From: Clostridium sp.
GTDB taxonomy: Bacteria > Bacillota > Clostridia > Clostridiales > Clostridiaceae
Assembly (NCBI GenBank): GCA_003539755.1
Contig: DPOH01000047.1
Location: forward strand, 1-27,350
Length of the DNA stretch: 27,350 nucleotides
Direction: 5' to 3'
Translations under genes and position numbers: made by a program
Shown here: piece by piece, positions 15,194 to 23,035 of the stretch
How positions within the stretch are numbered: position 1 is the stretch's first letter
How the letters are laid out: every line of letters starts with the position of its first letter
The notes under the pieces: generated by a model
The model's input: the letters and a program-made list of their open reading frames with translations, nothing else
Told to the model about the DNA's origin: nothing
Databases searched by the model: none

Positions 15194-16570
15194 ATGAAGT
15201 ATTATTTAGCTGTTGACATTGGCGCATCTAGTGGAAGGCATATTTTGTGTCATGTAGAAAATAAGAAAATAATATTAGAAGAAATATATAGATTTAAAAA
15301 TAATGTTATAGATAAAAACAATCATTTTTACTGGGATATAAAGTACCTATTTAATGAGGTAAAGCAAGGTTTAAAAGAGTGTGCAAAATTAAATAAGATT
15401 CCTGAATCAATGGGGATTGATACATGGGCTGTTGATTATGCTTTATTAAATGAAAAAGAAGAACTTGTTCGTGATATTTTTGCATACAGAGATAACAGAA
15501 CTGATGCTCACGTAAAAGAATTATTTAAAACGATTTCACAAGATGAGTTGTATAAGAAAACAGGTATACAATATCAGAAATTTAATACTATTTATCAGTT
15601 GTTTTCAGATGCCAAAAAAGATAAGGAAGAATCAAGACACTTTTTAATGGTACCAGATTATTTGAATTATCTTTTAACAGGAAAAATGGTAAATGAATAT
15701 ACAAATATGAGTACGACTCAGCTATTAGATATTAAAACTAATAAGTTAAGTGATGAACTTGTAGAAATCACTGGTTTTAATAAAGATGTATTTAATGAAA
15801 TGGTTATGCCAGGGGAGAATATTGGGAAATTAAAGAAAGAAGTTGTTGAGGAAATTGGGTTTGACCTTAATGTAATCGTTTCGGCTACACATGATACAGG
15901 AAGCGCATATATGGCAGCTATTGGAGATGATAGCATTATCCTTTCATCTGGAACATGGTCACTTCTTGGAATAGAAACTTTAGAACCAATAGTAAAGAAA
16001 GAAGCTGAAGAGGCTAACTTTACTAATGAAGGTGGATATGACTTTAGATATAGATTCTTAAAAAACATCATGGGGCTTTGGATCATTCAAGAAGTCAGTA
16101 GAGAATATGAAGGAAAATATAGCTTTGGAGAACTTGTAGAACTTGCAAGAAAAGAAGTATTTGAAGGCATTTTTAATGTTAATGATGACAGATTCTTAAA
16201 GCCTAAAAATATGATAGAAGAAATCAAAAATTATTTTGAAGAGAAAAATCAAAAAGCACCAGAAACTCCAGGAGAAATAGCTTATTGTGTATATAATTCA
16301 TTAGCTTACTGCTATAAAGAAGCAGTTCAAGAATTAGAAGCTATTACAGGAAGAAAATATAACACAATAAACATAATAGGTGGAGGATGCCAAAATGGAC
16401 TTTTAAATGAAATGATTGCTAAGGTATGTTCTAAAAAGGTTGTAGCAGGACCAATTGAAGCAACAGCACTTGGAAATATTTTATGTCAGTTAATAAGTGA
16501 TAAAATTGTTTCTAATTTAGCTGAAGGAAGAAAGATGATAAAAGAATCATTTGAAATAAATGAATATTAA
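15194..16570 (+). CDS. rhaB: L-rhamnulokinase
   Basis: A 458-residue FGGY-family kinase. The N-terminal phosphate motif VDIGASSGRHILCHVE is the RhaB form, followed by GIDTWAVDYALL and YRDNRTD. The C-terminal half has the ATP-binding ILSSGTWSLLG and the adenosine motif IGGGCQNGLLNEMIA. It converts L-rhamnulose plus ATP to L-rhamnulose-1-phosphate in the cytoplasm. The ATG at 15194 is preceded by GTGAGGTGAGG. rhaA follows 42 bases downstream. No obvious sigma-A promoter fits in the short gap after the terminator, so transcription may depend on readthrough of the upstream hairpin. Confidence 0.95.
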   Translation: MKYYLAVDIGASSGRHILCHVENKKIILEEIYRFKNNVIDKNNHFYWDIKYLFNEVKQGLKECAKLNKIPESMGIDTWAVDYALLNEKEELVRDIFAYRDNRTDAHVKELFKTISQDELYKKTGIQYQKFNTIYQLFSDAKKDKEESRHFLMVPDYLNYLLTGKMVNEYTNMSTTQLLDIKTNKLSDELVEITGFNKDVFNEMVMPGENIGKLKKEVVEEIGFDLNVIVSATHDTGSAYMAAIGDDSIILSSGTWSLLGIETLEPIVKKEAEEANFTNEGGYDFRYRFLKNIMGLWIIQEVSREYEGKYSFGELVELARKEVFEGIFNVNDDRFLKPKNMIEEIKNYFEEKNQKAPETPGEIAYCVYNSLAYCYKEAVQELEAITGRKYNTINIIGGGCQNGLLNEMIAKVCSKKVVAGPIEATALGNILCQLISDKIVSNLAEGRKMIKESFEINEY

Positions 16571-16612
16571 TTCAGAGATCATTTAAGAAAGAATATTAAG
16601 GAGATGAAATTA

Positions 16613-17869
16613 ATGAGTATAGAAAAAAGATATGAAGAAGCAAAAAAATTATATGCAGAATTAGGAATTGATACAGATAAGGCATTAGAAGCTTTAGATA
16701 AATTCCCAATATCAATGCACTGCTGGCAAGGTGATGATGTAGTAGGATTTGATGGTGCTAGAAGTCTTTCAGGTGGTATCCAGACTACAGGAAATTATCC
16801 AGGTAAAGCTAGAACTCCAGAAGAACTTATGGCAGATATAGATAAAGTATTATCTTTAACTCCAGGTAAAAATCACAGAATAAACATTCATGCATCTTAT
16901 GCAATATTTGAAGATGGAGAAAAGGTAGATCGTAATAAATTAGAACCTAAGCATTTTGCAAAATGGGTTGAATTTGCTAAAGAAAGAAATTTAGGATTAG
17001 ATTTTAATCCAACAATATTTGCTCACCCTAAAGCAACTGGATTAACATTATCTTCACCAGATAAGGAAATAAGAGATTTCTGGATAGAACATTGTAAAGC
17101 ATGTATCAGAATTAGTGAATACTTTGCAAATGAACTTAATACTCACTGCCTTATGAATATATGGATTCCAGATGGATTAAAGGATATTCCAGGAGATAGA
17201 ATGGCTCCAAGAAGAAGATTTAAAGAAGCTTTAGATGAAATATTATCAATTGATTATGATAAATCAAAAGTATTAGTATGTCTTGAATCTAAAGTATTTG
17301 GAATAGGTGTTGAATCTTATACAGTAGGATCTTCAGAATTTACAATTAACTATGCTAAAGAAGCAGGAATACTTCCATTAATGGACAATGGACATTATCA
17401 TCCTACAGAAGTTGTATCTGATAAGTTATCTGCAATGCTTTTATTCAATGACAAAGTAGCTCTTCATGTAACAAGACCAGTAAGATGGGATAGTGACCAT
17501 GTTGTGTTATTTGATGATGAAACAAAAGAAATAGCAAAAGAAATAGTAAGAAATAAAGCTATGGATAGAGTTTTAGTAGGTTTAGATTTCTTTGATGCAA
17601 GTATAAACAGAGTAAGTGCATGGACAGTTGGAATGCATAATATGCAAAAGGCTATGCTTAATGCTTTATTAATGCCTATGGATGAATTAAGCAAACTTCA
17701 AGATGAAGGAAACTTTACAAAACTTATGGCTCTTCAAGAAGAATTAAAGACATATCCATTAGGTGATGTATGGAATTATTATATGTTTAAAAACAATCTT
17801 CCTATGAACTTTGACTGGTTTAAGGAAATTGAAAAATATGAAACTGAAGTATTATCAAAAAGAGGTTAA
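16613..17869 (+). CDS. rhaA: L-rhamnose isomerase
   Basis: A 418-residue protein, nearly the length of E. coli RhaA (419). It carries the family's hallmark sequences: the opening YEEAKKLYAELGIDTDKAL, MHCWQGDDVVGFD, GGIQTTGNYPGKART, and metal-site segments VCLESKVFG, MDNGHYHPTE and RWDSDHV. It interconverts L-rhamnose and L-rhamnulose in a Mn/Zn-dependent TIM barrel. I chose the ATG at 16613 because AAGGAG (16598-16603) lies nine bases upstream; the in-frame ATG at 16604 touches that site. It ends only four bases before rhaD, so they are translated from one message. Confidence 0.95.
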   Translation: MSIEKRYEEAKKLYAELGIDTDKALEALDKFPISMHCWQGDDVVGFDGARSLSGGIQTTGNYPGKARTPEELMADIDKVLSLTPGKNHRINIHASYAIFEDGEKVDRNKLEPKHFAKWVEFAKERNLGLDFNPTIFAHPKATGLTLSSPDKEIRDFWIEHCKACIRISEYFANELNTHCLMNIWIPDGLKDIPGDRMAPRRRFKEALDEILSIDYDKSKVLVCLESKVFGIGVESYTVGSSEFTINYAKEAGILPLMDNGHYHPTEVVSDKLSAMLLFNDKVALHVTRPVRWDSDHVVLFDDETKEIAKEIVRNKAMDRVLVGLDFFDASINRVSAWTVGMHNMQKAMLNALLMPMDELSKLQDEGNFTKLMALQEELKTYPLGDVWNYYMFKNNLPMNFDWFKEIEKYETEVLSKRG

Positions 17870-17873
17870 TGAC

Positions 17874-18701
17874 ATGAATATAGTAGATTTAGAATTTGTT
17901 AAAGGTTTTATAAGAATGTGTAATGATGGCTTTAATCAAGGCTGGCATGAAAGAAATGGTGGAAATTTAACTTATCGTATTAAAGAAGAAGAAATAGCAG
18001 AAGCAAAAGAAAATCTTGATTTTTCTGGTGAATACAAAGAAATAGGTACAGAAGTACCAAGCTTAGCTAATGAATATTTCTTAGTAACTGGTTCAGGTAA
18101 ATATTTTAGAAATGTAATTTTAGATCCAGAAAGCAATATAGCAATTATACAAATAGATGAAACTGGAACTAAATATAAAATTGTATGGGGATTAAAAGAT
18201 GGAGGAAGACCAACAAGCGAATTACCTTCACATTTAATGAATCATGCAGTTAAGAAGAAAGCAAGCAATGGAAAACATAGAGTAATATATCATGCTCATA
18301 CTACTAATACTATTGCGTTGACTTTTGTACTTCCACTAAAGGATGAAGTATTCACAAGAGAATTATGGGAAATGGCAACTGAATGTCCAGTAGTATTCCC
18401 ATCAGGAATAGGGGTAGTTCCTTGGATGGTTCCAGGAGGAAGAGAAATAGCTGTAGCTACTAGTGAACTTATGAAACAATATGATGTAGCTATTTGGGCA
18501 CATCATGGAATGTTCTGTTCAGGTGAAGATTTTGATTTGACATTTGGACTTATGCATACAGTTGAAAAGTCAGCAGAAATATTAGTAAAAGTATTATCTA
18601 TAACACCAAATAAATTACAGACAATACAACCTGATGAATTCAGACAACTTGCTAAAGATTTCAATGTAGTATTACCAGAAAAATTTTTATATAACAAATA
18701 A
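17874..18701 (+). CDS. rhaD: L-rhamnulose-1-phosphate aldolase
   Basis: A 275-residue class II aldolase, almost the same length as E. coli RhaD (274). Expected active-site residues are present one position earlier than in E. coli: Glu116 (TSE) and zinc ligands His140 and His142 (YHAHTT) and His211 (AHHG). Phosphate-binding NGGN (28-31) and TGSGKYF (72-78) are also clear. It splits L-rhamnulose-1-phosphate into DHAP and L-lactaldehyde. The ATG at 17874 follows the rhaA stop by four bases, with AGAGG inside the end of rhaA; upstream in-frame starts within rhaA are not needed. The lactaldehyde is handled by the next gene, fucO. Confidence 0.95.
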   Translation: MNIVDLEFVKGFIRMCNDGFNQGWHERNGGNLTYRIKEEEIAEAKENLDFSGEYKEIGTEVPSLANEYFLVTGSGKYFRNVILDPESNIAIIQIDETGTKYKIVWGLKDGGRPTSELPSHLMNHAVKKKASNGKHRVIYHAHTTNTIALTFVLPLKDEVFTRELWEMATECPVVFPSGIGVVPWMVPGGREIAVATSELMKQYDVAIWAHHGMFCSGEDFDLTFGLMHTVEKSAEILVKVLSITPNKLQTIQPDEFRQLAKDFNVVLPEKFLYNK

Positions 18702-18794
18702 TTATTTATATAGAAATATTCATAACAATTTAAAAAGTATAATTCAGAATGATTTAAAAGCACAATAAAGTGCATTATAAAGGAGAGATTAGTT

Positions 18795-19958
18795 ATGTCA
18801 AACAGATTTATATTAAATGAAACAAGTTATCATGGAAGTGGAGCTATTAAAGAAATAGTAACAGAAGTAAAGAGAAGACAATTTAAAAAAGCTTTAATAG
18901 TTACTGATAAAGATTTAGTAAAATTTAATGTAGTTAAAAAGGTAACTGATTTACTAGACGAAGCTGGATTAGACTATGAAATATATGATGAAGTAGTAGC
19001 AAACCCAACTGTTGAAGTTATACAAAATGGAGTAAAGAAATTCAAAGAATCTGGTGCAGATTATATGATTGCCATAGGTGGAGGTTCACCACAAGATACT
19101 TCAAAGGGAATTGGAATCATTGTAAATAATCCAGAATTTGCAGATGTGGTTTCATTAGAAGGAGTTGCTCCAACTAAGAATAAGGCAGTCCCAATAATTG
19201 CAGTAGCTACTACAGCAGGAACAGCAGCAGAAACAACTATAAATTACGTTGTTACAGATACTGCTAAAAAACGTAAATTTGTATGTGTAGATCCACATGA
19301 TATTCCAGTTGTAGCTATAGTTGACCCAGACATGATGTCATCTATGCCAAAAGGATTAACAGCATCTACAGGCCTTGATGCATTAACTCATGCAATTGAA
19401 GGTTATACAACACTTGGAGCATGGGAACTTGCAGATACATTAAACTTAAAAGCTATTGAACTTATATCAAGAAGCTTAAGAAGTGCTTGTGAAAATGATC
19501 CAAAAGGAAGAGAAGATATGGCTCTTGGACAATATGTTACAGGAATGGCATTCTCCAATGTAGGTCTTGGAGTTGTTCATGGTATGGCTCATCCACTAAG
19601 TGCATTCTATAATACTCCACATGGTGTTGCAAATGCAGTACTTCTTCCTTATGTTATGGAATATAACAAAGAATATACAGGAGAAAAGTTTAGAGAAATT
19701 GCTCGTGCAATGGGTGTAGAAAATGTAGATTCAATGAATGCTGATGAATACAGAAAAGCTGCAATTGATGCAGTTGTAAAGTTATCTGTAGACTGTGGAA
19801 TTCCACAAAACCTAAAAGAAATTGGAGTTAAAGAAGAAGATTTAGAAGCTTTAACTGAAGCTGCAATGGTTGATGTTTGTACTGGAGGAAACCCAAGAAC
19901 ATGTAAGCCAGAAGAAATTTTAGAAGTTTATAAAAAGGCATTTAGAGGAGAATTATAA
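18795..19958 (+). CDS. fucO: Lactaldehyde reductase / 1,2-propanediol oxidoreductase
   Basis: A 387-residue iron-dependent alcohol dehydrogenase very like E. coli FucO. The NAD-binding GGGSPQD is at 95-101. The iron ligands appear as Asp195, His199, His262 and His276, each one position before the E. coli residues. It reduces L-lactaldehyde to (S)-1,2-propanediol with NADH, disposing of reducing power during rhamnose fermentation. The gap from rhaD is 93 bases, containing a small GCAC/GTGC hairpin and an AAGGAGAG ribosome binding site. It probably belongs to the rha operon, although a separate promoter in the gap cannot be excluded. Confidence 0.92.
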   Translation: MSNRFILNETSYHGSGAIKEIVTEVKRRQFKKALIVTDKDLVKFNVVKKVTDLLDEAGLDYEIYDEVVANPTVEVIQNGVKKFKESGADYMIAIGGGSPQDTSKGIGIIVNNPEFADVVSLEGVAPTKNKAVPIIAVATTAGTAAETTINYVVTDTAKKRKFVCVDPHDIPVVAIVDPDMMSSMPKGLTASTGLDALTHAIEGYTTLGAWELADTLNLKAIELISRSLRSACENDPKGREDMALGQYVTGMAFSNVGLGVVHGMAHPLSAFYNTPHGVANAVLLPYVMEYNKEYTGEKFREIARAMGVENVDSMNADEYRKAAIDAVVKLSVDCGIPQNLKEIGVKEEDLEALTEAAMVDVCTGGNPRTCKPEEILEVYKKAFRGEL

Positions 19959-20060
19959 TCTTATATAAATAGGCTGTTACATAATTGTTTTTCAAATTTA
20001 AATTATATGGCTGTATCCAAGAGTTGTTTAATATGAAGAGAGTTTGGAAGTGACATTATA

Positions 20061-20095
20061 AATAAGGTACTACAAATTGAATGTAGTACCTTATT
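20061..20095. terminator. Bidirectional terminator between fucO and the CmpB-like gene
   Basis: A 14-bp perfect stem (AATAAGGTACTACA at 20061-20074 with its complement at 20082-20095) and a 7-base loop lie between converging genes. It is flanked by A/T runs that give U-tails on both strands. Confidence 0.8.
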
Positions 20096-20096
20096 T

Positions 20097-20882
20097 TTAT
20101 TTTTTAAGTATTTCTTCTAATGCCTTAGCATATTTCTTTGTTATAGCACTTGGGTTTCTGCGTAAAATCTTAAGTGATTTATAATATTCGCTATTAGATG
20201 CTTTAGATAATTCTTTCATAATTTTATATTCGCCTAATTTTTTAGTGAGTTCAGCTTTTTCCTTAAGTTCTTTTACACCTTGGTTAGCAAGTCTTGCTAT
20301 AGATTCAAGTCTGCTTTGAATTCTAAGTATTTCTTCATTGTTTTGAGTGTATTTAATAAGAAGTTGTTTAAGATCCATAGCTTCATTAAATGATTGAACT
20401 GAATCTACAGTAATTCCTACTGTAAGTATAAAAGCAAGAATTTCAGAAAGATTATTTGGAATCTTATATACTAAATCTTGAATAGGGGGCTGCACAACAT
20501 AGATTAAAAGTAGTGAAAAAACACCCCATGTAATAGAAGATTTTAAGCATATATAACCATTTAAATTGAACTTATCTTTAGAATAATCCCAGTATCTTAC
20601 ATGATATAAATTTTCCATTGCCATACCTGTAAAATACTCTAAAACAGTAGCTGCAATAAGTCCAAAAATAAATACAAGTACAGGACTGCTCTTAAATGGA
20701 ATTATTGCTAGTAAAACTATTATTGCTCCTGAACCATAAATAGGTAGGAAAGGGCCATGTAAAAATCCTCTGTTAACAAATTTATGATCCTTGATAGATA
20801 CATAACTTGTCTCCCAAATCCATCCTAAAAAACAATATAAATAAAAGAATAAAAGCCATTGATGTATTGAATATATTTCCAT
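20097..20882 (-). CDS. CmpB-like putative ABC-transporter type IV membrane protein
   Basis: A 261-residue protein with about five hydrophobic segments in the first ~150 residues, opening HQWLLFFYLYCFLGWIWET, and the family motifs NRGFLHGPFLPIYGSGA and EYFTGMAMENLYHVRYWDYS. The last ~100 residues are charged and helical, probably a cytoplasmic coiled coil. This matches the 'putative ABC-transporter type IV' (CmpB) family, common in clostridia and of unknown biochemical role; no ATPase partner lies beside it. The ATG at 20882 has GGAGGAA upstream. The long palindrome at 20951-21026 lies in its upstream region. Confidence 0.75.
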   Translation of the reverse strand: MEIYSIHQWLLFFYLYCFLGWIWETSYVSIKDHKFVNRGFLHGPFLPIYGSGAIIVLLAIIPFKSSPVLVFIFGLIAATVLEYFTGMAMENLYHVRYWDYSKDKFNLNGYICLKSSITWGVFSLLLIYVVQPPIQDLVYKIPNNLSEILAFILTVGITVDSVQSFNEAMDLKQLLIKYTQNNEEILRIQSRLESIARLANQGVKELKEKAELTKKLGEYKIMKELSKASNSEYYKSLKILRRNPSAITKKYAKALEEILKK

Positions 20883-20950
20883 AAAAAATTCCTCCGTCGT
20901 AGCTTATTTTCAATGCATTTAATAAAAAAGTCAAGCTTAAGTGACACTCC

Positions 20951-21026
20951 AAATTTTATATTTGGCTAGTGGAACTTACTCAGCGAACGAACGTGAGTCG
21001 AGTTTCCTTACTAAAATATGAATTTA
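20951..21026. repeat. Long imperfect palindrome (possible mobile repeat or structured RNA)
   Basis: The left part (20951-20982) and right part (20994-21026) fold on each other. CTCA pairs with TGAG around the GCGAACGAACG loop, GGAAC pairs with GTTTCC, AGT pairs with ACT, and the outer AAATTTTATATTT pairs with AAATATGAATTT. The paired region spans about 28 bp with small bulges. It is clearly more G/C-rich at the centre than the surrounding intergenic DNA. It lies in the 269-base gap upstream of the CmpB-like gene and downstream of the exporter terminator. Confidence 0.6.
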
Positions 21027-21097
21027 AATAGTGAATAATTATTTTTTTGTTTAATTGGAGCAACTATTATAAGTAAATTATGAAAAATCATATAATG

Positions 21098-21128
21098 AAA
21101 AAGCAATGCATAATTACATTGCTTTTTT
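21098..21128 (-). terminator. Terminator of the ABC exporter operon
   Basis: An 11-bp perfect stem (AAAAAGCAATG at 21098-21108 with its complement at 21117-21127) and an 8-base loop lie 24 bases after the exporter stop codon. The A-run on the plus strand supplies the U-tail for the minus-strand transcript. Confidence 0.75.
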
Positions 21129-21151
21129 CAAATACTAAAAACTGTAGAGTT

Positions 21152-23035
21152 TTAGCTATTTTTAACCTTACCAGTGTAAAGTTCGTAGTATCTTCCTTTT
21201 TTAGCTAATAGCTCATCATGATTTCCTCTTTCAATAATTTGACCTTGTTCAAGAACCATAATACAATCTGAGTTCTTGATTGTAGATAATCTGTGGGCAA
21301 TTACGAAAACAGTTCTTCCGTGCATTAGTTTATCCATTGCATGAGTGATCATCTTCTCAGTTCTCGTATCTATTGAGCTTGTAGCTTCATCTAGAATAAG
21401 TACTGGTGGGTCTGCAACAGCAGCTCTTGCTATAGCAAGTAATTGTCTTTGACCTTGTGATAATCCTTCACCATCACCAGTGATTACAGTGTCATATCCA
21501 TGTGGTAAATGCTTGATGAAGGCATCAGCATTTGCAAGTTTTGCAGCAGCTATAACTTCTTCTTTAGTTGCATTTAAGTTACCGTATCTGATATTTTCTT
21601 CAATAGTTCCTGTAAATAGGTGAGTATCTTGAAGTACTATACCTAATGATCTTCTAAGGTCATCTTTCTTTATATCTTTTATATCAATTCCATCATAAGT
21701 AATTGATCCAGAATTGATTTCATAAAATCTGTTTATTAAGTTTGTAATTGTAGTTTTACCAGCACCAGTTGAACCAACAAAGGCAATCTTTTGTCCTTTG
21801 TATGCATGTAATGAGATATTCTTTAAGATAGTCTTTTCTGGATAATATCCAAATACGACATCCTTGAATATAACATCACCAGTAAGTGGAGTAAGATTTC
21901 CATTATTGTTCCATGCAAAGTTTCCAGTATGTTTTTCAGTTTCTACTAATTCTACAGTGTCAGTACCAGTATCTACATCTGTTTGATTTTCAATAACTTC
22001 AACATTTGATAATGTTACAGTACCGTTGTCTATTTCATTTGGTTCATCATCAAGAACTTTGAATATTCTTTCAGCACCAGCAAGGGCAGCAAGTAACATA
22101 TTAACTTGTTGTGAAACTTGTTGGACTGGTTGAGTTATTTGTCTTGTATATTGAAGGTAAGCTACTAAAGCACCTATATTAAATGTTCCGCTTATAGTCA
22201 TAAGTGCACCAATACAACATGTTATAGCATAGTTAGCATAAGAAATATTACCAAGAGATGGCATCATACGTCCAGCATAATTTTGAGCATTTGTAGATGC
22301 TTTTCTTAATTCTTCGTTGTACTTTTTGAAATCTTCTATAGCTTTGTCTTCATGGCAGAATACTTTGATTACTTTTTGACCTTCAATCATTTCTTCTATA
22401 TATCCGTTAAGAGACCCGATTTCTTTTTGTTGTTCACCAAAGTATCTTTTACTCTTAGAACCAATATTCTTTATTACTGCTCCCATTATAAGTAGGAATA
22501 CAACAGTAACTAAAATTAATAAAGGATTTAATACAAGCATCATTACTATTATACCTATAAATGTAATAGTAGATGAGAATATATTAGTTAAACTACTGTT
22601 TAAAGTTTCACTTAAGTTATCAACGTCGTTTGTATATAAACTCATTAAGTCACCGTTAGGGTTCCAGTCAAAGTAACTTACAGGCATCTTTTGCATCTTT
22701 GAGAATAAATCGTTTCTAATATCCTTAACTGTTCTTTGAGCTACATTAATCATTATTTTTGAATATCCAAATGAAGATAAGGCACCAGCAATATATATTA
22801 CTACAAGTACTCCAAGCATTTTTGCAAGGCCAGTAAAGTCACCAGGTATTATGTAGTCATTAACTATTGGTTTTAAGAAATATGAGCCACTTACTAAGGC
22901 AAATGCACTTATAAGTATGAATATTAAAACAAACAATAACGAAAATTTATATTTCATTAAGTAGGAAAATAATCTTCCTAAAGTCTTCATCATATTGGCT
23001 GGTTTTGGACCGCCTTTTTTGACTTTTCTACTCAT
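21152..23035 (-). CDS. ABC exporter half-transporter with the consensus ATP site
   Basis: A 627-residue protein: a six-helix exporter membrane domain (about 25-330), a linker rich in Thr/Glu/Asp (about 340-385) and a nucleotide-binding domain. Walker A is GSTGAGKTT (about 419-427) and Walker B is LILDEATSS with the catalytic Glu intact. The signature is LSQGQ, a variant of LSGGQ. It overlaps the preceding exporter gene by eight bases (23028-23035) and has AAGGAG upstream inside it, so the two are translationally coupled. Together they resemble heterodimeric multidrug exporters (YfiBC, BmrCD, LmrCD, TM287/288). This subunit supplies the catalytic Walker motifs. The substrate cannot be read from sequence. 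Confidence 0.9.
   Translation of the reverse strand: MSRKVKKGGPKPANMMKTLGRLFSYLMKYKFSLLFVLIFILISAFALVSGSYFLKPIVNDYIIPGDFTGLAKMLGVLVVIYIAGALSSFGYSKIMINVAQRTVKDIRNDLFSKMQKMPVSYFDWNPNGDLMSLYTNDVDNLSETLNSSLTNIFSSTITFIGIIVMMLVLNPLLILVTVVFLLIMGAVIKNIGSKSKRYFGEQQKEIGSLNGYIEEMIEGQKVIKVFCHEDKAIEDFKKYNEELRKASTNAQNYAGRMMPSLGNISYANYAITCCIGALMTISGTFNIGALVAYLQYTRQITQPVQQVSQQVNMLLAALAGAERIFKVLDDEPNEIDNGTVTLSNVEVIENQTDVDTGTDTVELVETEKHTGNFAWNNNGNLTPLTGDVIFKDVVFGYYPEKTILKNISLHAYKGQKIAFVGSTGAGKTTITNLINRFYEINSGSITYDGIDIKDIKKDDLRRSLGIVLQDTHLFTGTIEENIRYGNLNATKEEVIAAAKLANADAFIKHLPHGYDTVITGDGEGLSQGQRQLLAIARAAVADPPVLILDEATSSIDTRTEKMITHAMDKLMHGRTVFVIAHRLSTIKNSDCIMVLEQGQIIERGNHDELLAKKGRYYELYTGKVKNS

Noticed and set aside
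17811..17873. Longer start of rhaD inside rhaA.
   Set aside because: The extra residues encode the rhaA C-terminus in another frame; the ATG at 17874 gives the E. coli RhaD length and residue numbering.
19971..19990. Similarity of AGGCTGTTACATAATTG to sequence near 5626 and to the terminator at 26098.
   Set aside because: The match is short and AT-rich and shows no shared structure; probably chance or common terminator-like sequence.
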